This document shows, piece by piece, positions 1-7,950 of a stretch of DNA of 64,000 nt. Numbering within the stretch: position 1 is the first letter of the stretch; each line of letters begins with the position of its first letter. This DNA comes from Roseibaca sp. Y0-43 (GTDB lineage Bacteria > Pseudomonadota > Alphaproteobacteria > Rhodobacterales > Rhodobacteraceae). The DNA is taken from assembly GCF_020667835.1 (NCBI RefSeq), contig NZ_JAFMPR010000008.1, positions 81,588-145,587 of the forward strand, read 5' to 3'. A program made the position numbers and the translations under genes. The notes below the pieces were generated by a model. The model saw nothing but the letters and a program-made list of their open reading frames with translations, had not been told where the DNA came from and did not search any database.

Positions 1-134
1 CCGCAACAGAGGCCGAGGCGCTTTACACCGCCTCGGCCTGCAAGACGATTGCTTGGCTGGACGACCACGGCGGGATCAATGCCACACCAGCTTTGATGGA
101 CCGGATACGATCAGGCGACATCGCGGTGCGATAG
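1..134 (+). CDS. C-terminal end of an unknown protein (truncated by window edge)
   Basis: Only the last 43 codons are visible. Codons run in frame from base 3 to the TAG at 132-134, and the product ends in SGDIAVR. The reading starts ATEAEALYTASACK and has ordinary alphaproteobacterial codon use, with G or C in most third positions. A 10-bp perfect inverted repeat (11-20 with 29-38) lies inside the frame, so it is probably a coding coincidence and not a terminator. I do not recognise the family. The next gene starts about 90 bases later on the same strand. Confidence 0.5.
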   Translation, partial: ATEAEALYTASACKTIAWLDDHGGINATPALMDRIRSGDIAVR

Positions 135-223
135 GTGCTGATGCATCTGATCCGCGACTTTTCCTTCGCAAAACGCAAATCCCGTGCCAAGATGCCAAAG
201 TAGCCCAAACATCGGAGCTTGCT

Positions 224-1255
224 TTGCGTTCCCTTATCCTGACCGCCTTTGCCCTGCCCCTTTTGGCCACGCCCGACACGGCTTTGGCTGAGTTGCGCTT
301 TTGCAACGAAACAAATGCGCGCGTCACGGTCGCCATTGGCTACCGCAGCGATGGCGCATGGCGGTCAGAGGGGTGGTGGGCGGTTGAGCCAGACGCCTGC
401 CGCGCGGTCGTGTCAGAACCGCTGGAAAACCGGTTCTACTATTACCGCGCCACGTCGAAGCTGGATAGCTGGACGCATGAGACTTACTATTTCTGCACCT
501 CGCCGCAGCCCTTTGACATCATGGGGGACGAGGAGTGCGCCGCGCGCGGCTATGACCGAGAGGCATTTTCGGAAATCGCGCTGAGCGACGGGATCACGCG
601 CTTCACGATGACGCTGACCAGCAGCAAAACCGCGCCACCGCCACCCGCGCCGCCGCCCGCCCCTGCCCCCATGGCGCAAGGTGACGCGCCGGGCACGCAT
701 GGCGAGCCTTATACCGTGGCGGGTCTGCTCAGCCATTGCGAGGTGACGGATGCGAGCGTGCAATGCGAATTGCACAATGACGGCTGGCGCTATGTCGCCT
801 CTAGCGCGTTTTACACGGACCAAGCGCTGCTGGAGCGGATGATGGACCTTGCCCCCAACACGCCGATGACATGGGTGGGCGATCTGGCGGGCTATGGCGG
901 CGCGAATGTCGATGTCACGATCCGCGAGGCGCGGGTGGAAGGGTCCGACCCCTATGCCCGGCTCCGGGCCGAGCTTCAGGGGTTCTGGACCTCGACCAGC
1001 GATCCGAATTACCAGCTTTTGATCGCGGGCGGGGTGTTCGAGGAATGGTATCAGAACATTCCAAGCGACACGCGGCTGATGGAACTGGCCAATACCTGCG
1101 AAGGCGCGATGGGCGACGGCCCCTATCTGCTGGCGCAGAGCTATGCGCGCGATGGCGATATTCGCTGTTTCGAGGTATTCGAGCTGTCGCAGGACAGCCT
1201 GTCGTTGTTTCCGCTAGGCGTGATGCAGCCCCTCGATTTCTACCGCAGCGACTAG
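224..1255 (+). CDS. Secreted DUF1036 domain protein
   Basis: This predicted exported protein of 343 residues has a DUF1036-like N-terminal domain. I chose the TTG at 224 because CGGAG sits six bases upstream and the protein then opens with a signal peptide (RSLILTAFALPLLATPDTALA, cleaved before ELRF). Residues about 23-125 contain the small Cys/Trp/Tyr-rich domain with FCNETN, GWWAVEP and FYYYRA typical of DUF1036. A proline-rich linker (about residues 130-150, APPPPAPPP) joins it to a C-terminal domain of about 190 residues that I do not recognise. The frame stays open upstream to base 53, but that part overlaps the preceding gene and looks non-coding. The function is unknown. DUF1036 proteins are thought to act in the periplasm or at the cell surface. 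Confidence 0.75.
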   Translation: MRSLILTAFALPLLATPDTALAELRFCNETNARVTVAIGYRSDGAWRSEGWWAVEPDACRAVVSEPLENRFYYYRATSKLDSWTHETYYFCTSPQPFDIMGDEECAARGYDREAFSEIALSDGITRFTMTLTSSKTAPPPPAPPPAPAPMAQGDAPGTHGEPYTVAGLLSHCEVTDASVQCELHNDGWRYVASSAFYTDQALLERMMDLAPNTPMTWVGDLAGYGGANVDVTIREARVEGSDPYARLRAELQGFWTSTSDPNYQLLIAGGVFEEWYQNIPSDTRLMELANTCEGAMGDGPYLLAQSYARDGDIRCFEVFELSQDSLSLFPLGVMQPLDFYRSD

Positions 1256-1356
1256 GCCCGCACGCGACGGGTCTTTTCACCGTCATATACCCATGATAAG
1301 CGGCCCCCGCAGGCGGAAAATCCTTTTCCGCACCCAGATATATCCGGAGAGTTATC

Positions 1357-1779
1357 ATGGCCCTAGAGCGCACCTTCTCGATCATCAAACCCGATGCAAC
1401 CGCCCGCAACCTGACCGGCAAGATCAATGCCAAGTTCGAAGAAGCCGGTCTGCGCATCGTGGCGCAAAAGCGCATTCACATGACCAAGGCCCAAGCCGGC
1501 GAGTTCTACAAGGTCCACGCTGAACGCCCCTTCTATGACGAACTGTGCGAATTCATGGCATCCGGCCCGGTTGTCGTGCAGGTTCTGGAAGGCGAGAACG
1601 CGATCGCCAAGAACCGCGAAGTCATGGGCGCGACCAACCCCGCCGATGCCGCCCCCGGCACCATTCGCGCGGAATTCGCGCAATCGGTTGGCGAGAACTC
1701 GGTCCATGGCTCTGACGCGCCGGAAACCGCGGCGGTCGAGATCGCCTATTTCTTCGCAGGTATTGAACTGGTCGGCTAA
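1357..1779 (+). CDS. ndk: Nucleoside diphosphate kinase
   Basis: The 140-residue protein matches the usual length of Ndk, the cytoplasmic enzyme that moves the gamma-phosphate from ATP to other (deoxy)nucleoside diphosphates. It starts [13 protein letters not shown], the conserved Ndk N-terminus. The phosphorylated histidine lies in NSVHGSD near residue 117, and [12 protein letters not shown] is the conserved nucleotide-binding loop. The ATG at 1357 is preceded by GGAGA at a normal distance. The gene stands alone and is followed by a strong intrinsic terminator, which suggests monocistronic expression. Confidence 0.97.
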   Translation: MALERTFSIIKPDATARNLTGKINAKFEEAGLRIVAQKRIHMTKAQAGEFYKVHAERPFYDELCEFMASGPVVVQVLEGENAIAKNREVMGATNPADAAPGTIRAEFAQSVGENSVHGSDAPETAAVEIAYFFAGIELVG

Positions 1780-1803
1780 GCCCGACCGGCCGCGCTGAAC
1801 GAG

Positions 1804-1837
1804 AGGCCCCGGGTCACGCCCGGGGCCTTTGGTTTTA
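1804..1837 (+). terminator. Intrinsic terminator after ndk
   Basis: Perfect 10-bp arms (AGGCCCCGGG at 1804-1813 and its complement at 1819-1828) surround a 5-base loop. The T-rich tail TTGGTTTT follows, 25 bases after the ndk stop. Confidence 0.85.
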
Positions 1838-1917
1838 GGGGGGCTGTCTGCCCCCCTCGCCCGCGCCTTGCGGCGCGCGCTCACCCCCCGAGGATATTTA
1901 GGCAAGGATGAAAACAG
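1838..1917. repeat. Palindromic intergenic repeat-like element
   Basis: A 7-bp hairpin (GGGGGGC at 1838-1844 with GCCCCCC at 1850-1856) is followed by a second GC-rich palindromic stretch (GCGCC-TTGC-GGCGC). The tail reads CCCCCCGAGGATATTTAGG (about 1884-1902) and continues as CAAGGATGAA. From memory, this layout resembles a dispersed intergenic element common in Rhodobacteraceae genomes, but only one copy is in this window. I see no gene in 1780-1965. Confidence 0.4.
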
Positions 1918-1965
1918 GAACGGTTCTGCATTTACCGCGCCTGTTCTTCCTGACAGATTGCGGGA

Positions 1966-3354
1966 ATGTTTGAGCGCGTCGAATTGCCAGTCTGGGCATT
2001 GATCCTGATCGTGGGCTTTGCCGCGGTCACTTTCGCGTCGCATTTCCTGTTCCCGTCCGTGCGCTGGTTTTTCCGCAAACGCGCCGAGCGGGCGGTCGCG
2101 CGGTTGAACCAACGTCTGAAGCGCCCGATAGAGCCGTTCAAGCTGATGCGGCGGCAGGACCAGGTGATCCGGCTGGTCTATGACCCGCAGGTTATGGAAG
2201 CGGTGCGCCACTATGCCCGCGAGGAAGGCATTCCGCCCAATGTGGCCTTTGAAAAGGCGCGCTCCTACGCGCGCGAGATCGTGCCGGGATTTTCCACCGC
2301 CACCTATTTCGGGCTGGCCATAAGGCTTGCGCGGCGCATTGGCGAGGGTTTGTACCAAGTGGTGGTGCGCGCCGAGGACCAGAGCGAGCTGGACCATGTC
2401 GCGCCCGAGGATGCGATCGTCTTCGTGATGAACCATCGCTCGAACATGGATTACGTGTTGGTGACATGGCTTGCCTCGCAGCATTCCGCGCTGAGCTACG
2501 CGGTGGGCGAATGGGCGCGGATCTGGCCGCTGAAATCGCTGATCCGGGCGATGGGAGCCTATTTCATCCGGCGGCGCTATGCCAATCCGCTCTATCGGGC
2601 GGTGTTGGCGCGCTATGTGCAGATGTCTGTGCAACAGGGCATCACGCAGGCGATCTTCCCAGAGGGCGGGCTGAGCCTGGATGGGCATGTGGGGCGCGCC
2701 AAGGTGGGGCTTTTGACCTATATCCTGCGCGGCTGGGACAAGACCGGGGTGCGCGATGTGTTGTTCGTGCCCGTGGCGCTGGCCTATGACCGCGTGCTGG
2801 AGGACCGCGTGCTGATTGCCGCGCAGGCCAGCGGTCGGCGGCGCTTTCGCGGGCGCACGGGCGTGGCGCTGGGGTTCGTGGCGCGCATCTTGTGGCAAAA
2901 GCTGTGGGGGCGGTTCCGGGGCTTTGGGCAGGCGGCGGTCAGCTATGGCCAGCCTGTGTCGCTGCGCGCCTTTGCCCGCAGCCATCCCGACCATGATGCC
3001 GAAGCGCTGGGCGACTTGCTGATGGCGCGGATTCGCGCAGCCATGCCGATCCTTGCGGTGCCGCTGAGCGCCGCCACGCTGCAAGCGCGGGGCGGACGCG
3101 GCAACAGGTCGCAGCTGGAAGCAGAGGCCAGCGCGATCCTGGAACAGCTGGAAATGGCCGCGCCAGAGCCTGCGCGCGTGCAGGAGATGATGGCGCGTGG
3201 CTTGGCGCAACTGGCGCTACGCGGCGTGATTGTTGAGGATTCCGGCGAATTCCGCGTGTCCGGGGACGCGCAAGACCTGATCGCCTATTACGCCGCCTCG
3301 GCCAGTCGAGAGCCGGGACCGGATGCGTCGCCGCCCGACAGGCTTTCGACATAA
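1966..3354 (+). CDS. PlsB-like glycerol-3-phosphate / acylglycerolphosphate acyltransferase
   Basis: The 462-residue membrane-associated acyltransferase probably acylates glycerol-3-phosphate or lysophosphatidate in phospholipid synthesis. Residues 8-30 form one N-terminal membrane segment. The catalytic HX4D motif is HRSNMD at 157-162, and the substrate-binding block FPEGGLSLDG is at 231-240. The protein is shorter than E. coli PlsB (about 800 residues) and longer than PlsC (about 250), which fits the alphaproteobacterial PlsB-like group. The ATG at 1966 has no strong ribosome site (TTGCGGGA is the nearest). The gene stands between ndk and ccr with no sign of an operon. The exact acyl acceptor cannot be read from sequence. 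Confidence 0.8.
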   Translation: MFERVELPVWALILIVGFAAVTFASHFLFPSVRWFFRKRAERAVARLNQRLKRPIEPFKLMRRQDQVIRLVYDPQVMEAVRHYAREEGIPPNVAFEKARSYAREIVPGFSTATYFGLAIRLARRIGEGLYQVVVRAEDQSELDHVAPEDAIVFVMNHRSNMDYVLVTWLASQHSALSYAVGEWARIWPLKSLIRAMGAYFIRRRYANPLYRAVLARYVQMSVQQGITQAIFPEGGLSLDGHVGRAKVGLLTYILRGWDKTGVRDVLFVPVALAYDRVLEDRVLIAAQASGRRRFRGRTGVALGFVARILWQKLWGRFRGFGQAAVSYGQPVSLRAFARSHPDHDAEALGDLLMARIRAAMPILAVPLSAATLQARGGRGNRSQLEAEASAILEQLEMAAPEPARVQEMMARGLAQLALRGVIVEDSGEFRVSGDAQDLIAYYAASASREPGPDASPPDRLST

Positions 3355-3489
3355 AATTACAAAATGACAATATTCAGGGTTGCAATGTTGCGCGGCCCAT
3401 TTTATCCATGCTGCAAGCGCCGCATGAATTCTGCGTCGCAGCACCTCAACCGGGGCTGACCCCCCGCAACCCTGAGCTTGGAGGCCGAC

Positions 3490-4782
3490 ATGGCGCTGGA
3501 TAACCAGACGGGCATCGCCCAATACGACGCACCCGAAAAAGACCTCTACGAGATCGGCGAAATGCCCCCGATGGGCTATGTGCCCAAGAAAATGTATGCG
3601 TGGACGATCCGCCGCGAGCGCCATGGCGAACCCGACAAGGCCTTCGAGGTCGAAGTGGTCGACACTTGGGACATCGACAGCCATGAAGTGCTGGTTCTGG
3701 TGATGGCCGCGGGCGTGAATTACAACGGCGTCTGGGCCGGTCTGGGCCAGCCGATCAGCCCGTTTGACGGCCACAAGCAGCCCTATCACATCGCTGGCTC
3801 CGACGCGTCGGGCATCGTGTGGAAAGTGGGCGACAAGGTCACGCGCTGGAAAGTGGGCGACGAGGTCGTGATCCACTGCAACCAGGACGATGGCGATGAC
3901 GAGCATTGCAATGGCGGCGACCCGATGTATTCGCCCAGCCAGCGCATCTGGGGCTACGAGACGCATGACGGCTCTTTCAGCCAGTTCACCCGCGTGCAGG
4001 CCCAGCAGCTTATGCCGCGCCCCAAGCACCTGACCTGGGAAGAAGCGGCGTGCTACACGCTGACGCTGGCGACCGCCTACCGTATGCTGTTCGGCCATGA
4101 GCCGCATGACCTGAAGCCCGGCCAGAACGTGCTGGTCTGGGGTGCCTCGGGCGGTCTGGGGTCGTATGCGATCCAGCTGGCCAACACCGTGGGTGCGAAT
4201 GCGATCGGCGTGATTTCGGACGAATCCAAGCGGCAATTCGTGATGGATCAGGGCGCAAAAGGCGTCATCAACCGCAAGGAATTCAACTGCTGGGGCCAGT
4301 TGCCCAAGGTCGGCAGCGAAGAATATGCCGAGTGGTTCAAGGAAGCCCGCAAATTCGGCAAGGCGATCTGGGACATCACCGGCAAGGGCGTGAACGTGGA
4401 CATGGTGTTCGAACACCCCGGCGAAGCGACCTTCCCGGTCTCGACGCTGGTGTGCAAGAAGGGCGGCATGGTCGTGATCTGCGCGGGCACGTCCGGCTTC
4501 AACTGCACCTTTGACGTGCGCTACATGTGGATGCACCAGAAGCGCCTGCAAGGCTCGCATTTCGCGCATCTGAAGCAAGCGTCTGCGGCGAACCAGTTGA
4601 TGATCGAGCGCCGTCTGGACCCTTGCATGTCGGAAGTGTTCACCTGGGCAGACATCCCGGCTGCGCATACCAAGATGCTGCGCAACGAACACCTGCCGGG
4701 CAACATGGCCGTGCTGGTGCAATCGCCGCGCACCGGCTTGCGCACGCTGGAAGAGGTGCTGGACGCCGGCCCGACGAAGTAA
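3490..4782 (+). CDS. ccr: Crotonyl-CoA carboxylase/reductase
   Basis: Ccr performs the NADPH-dependent reductive carboxylation of crotonyl-CoA to ethylmalonyl-CoA, the key step of the ethylmalonyl-CoA pathway for acetate assimilation. The protein has 430 residues, the family length. The ATG at 3490 is preceded by GGAGG at five bases, so an upstream in-frame TTG is unlikely. Residues 218-227 (GASGGLGSYA) are the nucleotide-binding Rossmann loop of the MDR fold. The CO2-pocket residues known from the family appear present: Asn79 in GVNYNG, Tyr156-Glu157 in IWGYET, and the His of SHFAHL. The pathway partners (ethylmalonyl-CoA mutase, mesaconyl-CoA hydratase) are not adjacent here. A strong terminator follows. 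Confidence 0.96.
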   Translation: MALDNQTGIAQYDAPEKDLYEIGEMPPMGYVPKKMYAWTIRRERHGEPDKAFEVEVVDTWDIDSHEVLVLVMAAGVNYNGVWAGLGQPISPFDGHKQPYHIAGSDASGIVWKVGDKVTRWKVGDEVVIHCNQDDGDDEHCNGGDPMYSPSQRIWGYETHDGSFSQFTRVQAQQLMPRPKHLTWEEAACYTLTLATAYRMLFGHEPHDLKPGQNVLVWGASGGLGSYAIQLANTVGANAIGVISDESKRQFVMDQGAKGVINRKEFNCWGQLPKVGSEEYAEWFKEARKFGKAIWDITGKGVNVDMVFEHPGEATFPVSTLVCKKGGMVVICAGTSGFNCTFDVRYMWMHQKRLQGSHFAHLKQASAANQLMIERRLDPCMSEVFTWADIPAAHTKMLRNEHLPGNMAVLVQSPRTGLRTLEEVLDAGPTK

Positions 4783-4807
4783 ACAGCCCCATCAGCGCAA
4801 GCGCATA

Positions 4808-4837
4808 CCGCGACCGGCTTTCCGGTCGCGGTTTTTT
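4808..4837 (+). terminator. Intrinsic terminator after ccr
   Basis: Perfect 10-bp arms CCGCGACCGG (4808-4817) and CCGGTCGCGG (4822-4831) enclose the tetraloop CTTT. A run of six T follows (4832-4837). It lies 25 bases after the ccr stop. Confidence 0.93.
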
Positions 4838-4952
4838 CTTGATCGAAGCCTGCCTTGCAAATGCTGCATAGCGGCATTTCCGTCTTGCTTATTGTGCAGT
4901 CGCAGCATCGGCATAGATTTAACGGTAACATACCATTTCGAAGGAGCCGACC

Positions 4953-5177
4953 ATGACCTATGCCACCCAGACCCGCGCCCCACGCTCCAGCAGCCTGCTG
5001 GCACGTCTGCAAGAGCTGCGCGACGCGTTCCGCACGCTCATGCAGCAGCGCGCCGTCTACAACCGCACCGCACGCGAATTGCACGCCTTGTCCGACCGCG
5101 AACTGGGCGATCTGGGCATTCACCGCAGTGAAATCCCGCGCATCGCGGCGGAAGCCGCGTTCAAGCACCAAGGCTGA
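4953..5177 (+). CDS. DUF1127 small basic protein
   Basis: This 74-residue basic protein carries the short DUF1127 (YjiS-like) helix in its second half, read as ELHALSDRELGDLGIHRSEI. Proteins of this family are small, arginine-rich and often strongly stress-induced in Rhodobacteraceae. Some have been tied to RNA metabolism and to sRNAs processed from their mRNAs. The ATG at 4953 has an excellent GAAGGAG seven bases upstream. The 115 bases between the ccr terminator and this gene are AT-richer than the surroundings (around TTGCTTATTGTGC and CATAGATTT) and probably hold its promoter, but I cannot fix the boxes. The gene converges on rnr with a 6-base gap. Confidence 0.85.
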   Translation: MTYATQTRAPRSSSLLARLQELRDAFRTLMQQRAVYNRTARELHALSDRELGDLGIHRSEIPRIAAEAAFKHQG

Positions 5178-5183
5178 CCGCGA

Positions 5184-7397
5184 TCAGCCTTTCCGGCGCG
5201 ACTTTCGCGCCAGCTTGCTGGCCTTGCGCTTGGCTTTCGCGGCCTTGCGTTTTGGGCCGCCGCGCGCAGGGCCACCGCGGGCGACGGGCAGCGTTTCGCC
5301 CTCGACCTCCAGCAGTTCCAGCATCAGCCCGCCGGTGATCGGCTCGGCCTCTGCCAGTTTCACCAGCACGCGCTGGCCGATCTGGATCATGGCCCCAGTG
5401 CGCTCGCCGGTCAGGCTTTGCGCATCCGGGTCGTGGCGGAAATACTCGGCCCCGATGGTGCGAATGGGCACCAGCCCATCCGCGCCGGTGTCGTCCAGCT
5501 TCACGAACACGCCAAACCGCGCCACGCCCGAAATGCGGCCCGCGAATTCCGCGCCCATGCGTTCCGACAGATAGGACGCCAGATAGCGGTCATTCGTGTC
5601 GCGCTCTGCGGTCATGGAGCGGCGCTCTGCCTCGGAAATCGCCTTGGCGGTTTCCTCCAGATGCTCCACATCCCAAGCCGACAGCCCGTCATCGCCCCAG
5701 CCATGCGCCGAAATCAGCGCGCGATGCACGATCAGGTCGGCATAGCGCCGGATGGGTGAGGTGAAATGCGCGTATTCGCGCAGCGCCAGCCCGAAATGCC
5801 CGAAATTCTGCGGTGCGTAATAGGCCTGCGTCATGGACCGCAGCGTGGCCATGTTGATCATCTCGTCAAACTCGGTGCCCTCGGCCTGCGCCAAAAGGCG
5901 GTTCAGGTGGCGCGTGTGCAGCACTTGCCCCTTGGCCAGCACCAGCCCGGTTTCCTTGGCCACCTGCCGCAACCCCTCCAACTTGTCGGGGCTGGGTTCT
6001 TCGTGCACGCGGTAGAGCAGCGGGCGGCCCTTTTCGCGCAGCGTTTCCGCGGCGGCGACATTGGCCAGCACCATGCATTCCTCGACCAGCCTGTGCGCGT
6101 CGAGCCGTTCCTTGAAGGCGACCGATGTGACCCGCCCCTCATCCGATAGCACGATCTGGCGTTCCGGCAGGTCTATCTCCAGCGGTGCGCGACGCTCGCG
6201 GGCGCGGGTCAACGCGCGGTAGCAAGCGAACAAATCGCCCAAGGGTCCGGCAAGCGGTTCCGTCTGCGCATCAAGCCGCCCATCATCCGCCGCCTGCGCC
6301 TGCTCATAGGTCAGGCTGGCGGCAGAGCGCATCATCGCGCGGTGGAACTGATGGCCGATCTTGTTGCCCTCTGCGTCGATCTGCATTTCCAACGCGATGC
6401 AGGGGCGGTCAACACCCTCATGCAGGGAACACAGATCACCCGACAATGTGTCGGGCAGCATGGGCACCACGCGGTCGGGGAAATAGGTGGAATTGCCACG
6501 CTTGCGCGCTTCGCGGTCCAACTCTGAGCCGGGGCGCACATAGGCGGCGACATCGGCAATCGCGACCCATAGCGTGAACCCGTCGCCGCGCCGTTCGGCA
6601 AAAAGCGCGTCGTCATGGTCGCGCGCATCCCACGGGTCTATGGTCATCAGAGCCATGTCGCGCAGGTCCAGCCGGTTGCCCAAGGGCATGGGCTGCGCGC
6701 TGTCGGCCTCTGCCACCACCGCGTCATCGAAGGCGTCCCGAATGCCGTGCTGGTGGATCGCGATCAACGACACTGCCTTGGGCGCGGTCGGGTCGCCCAA
6801 ACGTTCGACCACATGCGCGCGCGGCGGGCCAAAGCGGGCGCGGCCCATGGGTTCGGCCAGCACCAGTTCGCCATCCTGCGCGCCGTTCACATCATGGGGG
6901 CCAACCATCCAGTCGCGGTCAGACCCCTTGTCGATGGGCACCACGCGCCCACCTTCGGCCCCCTTGCGGAACAGGCCCAATATGCGCTGCGGGTTCGACC
7001 CCAGCTTGCGGATGACCTTGGCCTGATACTCGTAATCGGGGCCGCGGATCGCCTCGCATTTGGCCAGAACGCGGTCGCCCGCGCCCAAATCCTTGGGGGC
7101 CAGCAGGATGACACGCGGGGCGCCGCCCTGCCCGCGCCACTCGATCGGGCGCGCGAACAGGTCGCCATCTTCGTCCGGCCCCAGCACGTCCAGCACCGTC
7201 ACCGGCGGCAAGGCACCGCCAGAGGCGCGGCGGCGCGGGGCGATGCCCTCCCCCTCCAACTCTCGCAGCATGGCTTTCAGGTCGATCTTGGCCGCACCCT
7301 TTATACCAAAGGCGCGCGCGATCTCGCGCATGGTGGCAGAGGGGTTCTCTGCCATCCAGTCGCGCAACTCGGACACAGAGGGAAGCTGCTTCACCAT
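5184..7397 (-). CDS. rnr: Ribonuclease R
   Basis: RNase R is a processive 3'-5' exoribonuclease that degrades structured RNA and acts in rRNA quality control and cold adaptation. The 737-residue protein shows an N-terminal winged-helix region (residues 5-50, ATMREIARAFGIKGAAK), cold-shock-like domains, then the RNB catalytic domain. Its metal-binding block is DPWDARDHDDALF near residue 255. A C-terminal S1 domain (about 585-670) and a Lys/Arg-rich tail ending KSRRKG follow. The ATG at 7397 is the first in-frame start, and its only Shine-Dalgarno-like run (GGGG) lies inside a long inverted repeat described separately. No partner gene is co-transcribed downstream. Confidence 0.95.
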   Translation of the reverse strand: MVKQLPSVSELRDWMAENPSATMREIARAFGIKGAAKIDLKAMLRELEGEGIAPRRRASGGALPPVTVLDVLGPDEDGDLFARPIEWRGQGGAPRVILLAPKDLGAGDRVLAKCEAIRGPDYEYQAKVIRKLGSNPQRILGLFRKGAEGGRVVPIDKGSDRDWMVGPHDVNGAQDGELVLAEPMGRARFGPPRAHVVERLGDPTAPKAVSLIAIHQHGIRDAFDDAVVAEADSAQPMPLGNRLDLRDMALMTIDPWDARDHDDALFAERRGDGFTLWVAIADVAAYVRPGSELDREARKRGNSTYFPDRVVPMLPDTLSGDLCSLHEGVDRPCIALEMQIDAEGNKIGHQFHRAMMRSAASLTYEQAQAADDGRLDAQTEPLAGPLGDLFACYRALTRARERRAPLEIDLPERQIVLSDEGRVTSVAFKERLDAHRLVEECMVLANVAAAETLREKGRPLLYRVHEEPSPDKLEGLRQVAKETGLVLAKGQVLHTRHLNRLLAQAEGTEFDEMINMATLRSMTQAYYAPQNFGHFGLALREYAHFTSPIRRYADLIVHRALISAHGWGDDGLSAWDVEHLEETAKAISEAERRSMTAERDTNDRYLASYLSERMGAEFAGRISGVARFGVFVKLDDTGADGLVPIRTIGAEYFRHDPDAQSLTGERTGAMIQIGQRVLVKLAEAEPITGGLMLELLEVEGETLPVARGGPARGGPKRKAAKAKRKASKLARKSRRKG

Positions 7398-7401
7398 GGC
7401 G

Positions 7402-7484
7402 CGCCCCAGTCTGCCCAGAGCGCAAGGCAGGGGCGCAGCCCCTGCCGGGGGTGGGTGGGTGGGCGATCTGGGCAGACTGGGGCG
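7402..7484 (-). promoter_or_regulatory. Nested inverted repeat plus G-tract in the rnr leader
   Basis: Outer arms of 18 bp match perfectly (7402-7419 with 7467-7484). Inside lies a second perfect 9-bp hairpin (7426-7434 with 7438-7446, loop GCA) and a quadruplex-type run on the plus strand (GGGGG, GGG, GGG, GGG separated by single T, 7447-7463). In rnr mRNA the outer stem would end four bases before the ATG and bury the GGGG ribosome-site candidate. The sequence fits translational control of rnr or a bidirectional transcription barrier behind the upstream GNAT gene. Which one is inference. Confidence 0.55.
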
Positions 7485-7524
7485 TATCTCATGCGCCGCG
7501 CTTTAGCATGGGGCGCAAGGCGCG

Positions 7525-7950
7525 TCACGCGCTGAACGCGCGCAGCATGTCGCGATGCGCGATGCCGGCTTCCATGTAAACCTCGCCCACGGGCACGAAC
7601 CCAAGGCTTTCGTAAAACCCCAGCGCATGGACCTGAGAGCCCAACTTCGCGCGCCGCACCCCCGGCTGCGCTTGCGCCAGCTCCAGCGCCGCACGCATCA
7701 GCGCCTGCCCGATGCCTTTCCCGCGATGGGTGCCCAGCACGCAAACCCGCCCGATCTTGGCGGTGTCCCCCATAAGCAGTATCCGCGCGCAGCCCACGGG
7801 CAGGCCGTCCAGCCGCGCCAGAACATGCAGGGCGCGCTCGTCCAGCCCGTCCACCTCGAGCGCCTCATCGACATTCTGTTCCTCGATGAAAACCACCCGC
7901 CGCAGGGCGTGACAGGTGGCGATGTCCGTTGTCGGGGCAACCGTCAGCAT
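7525..7950 (-). CDS. GNAT family N-acetyltransferase (ElaA-like)
   Basis: This 141-residue cytoplasmic acetyltransferase uses acetyl-CoA as donor. The acetyl-CoA-binding motif A is [18 protein letters not shown] (about residues 68-85), and the C-terminal [19 protein letters not shown] is the family's closing strand pair with the common catalytic Tyr region. The N-terminal layout ([16 protein letters not shown]) resembles ElaA-type GNATs. The acceptor is unknown. Its ATG overlaps the stop of dapE by seven bases, so the two are translationally coupled. The hypothetical gene upstream also overlaps dapE, making a three-gene unit. A role tied to diaminopimelate metabolism would be speculation. Confidence 0.8.
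   Translation of the reverse strand: MLTVAPTTDIATCHALRRVVFIEEQNVDEALEVDGLDERALHVLARLDGLPVGCARILLMGDTAKIGRVCVLGTHRGKGIGQALMRAALELAQAQPGVRRAKLGSQVHALGFYESLGFVPVGEVYMEAGIAHRDMLRAFSA

Noticed and set aside
11..38. Perfect 10-bp hairpin at the left edge as a terminator
   Set aside because: It lies inside an open coding frame and has no T run after it.
1363..3210. A 615-codon open frame on the minus strand across ndk and the acyltransferase gene
   Set aside because: It is the antisense of two clear genes, is rich in Arg, His and Gln as shadows of GC-rich DNA are, and has no domain or ribosome site.
4885..4920. Promoter boxes for the DUF1127 gene (TTGCTT or TTGTGC with CATAGA/TAGATT)
   Set aside because: The region is AT-rich and probably contains the promoter, but no pair has acceptable spacing and match, so I did not fix it.
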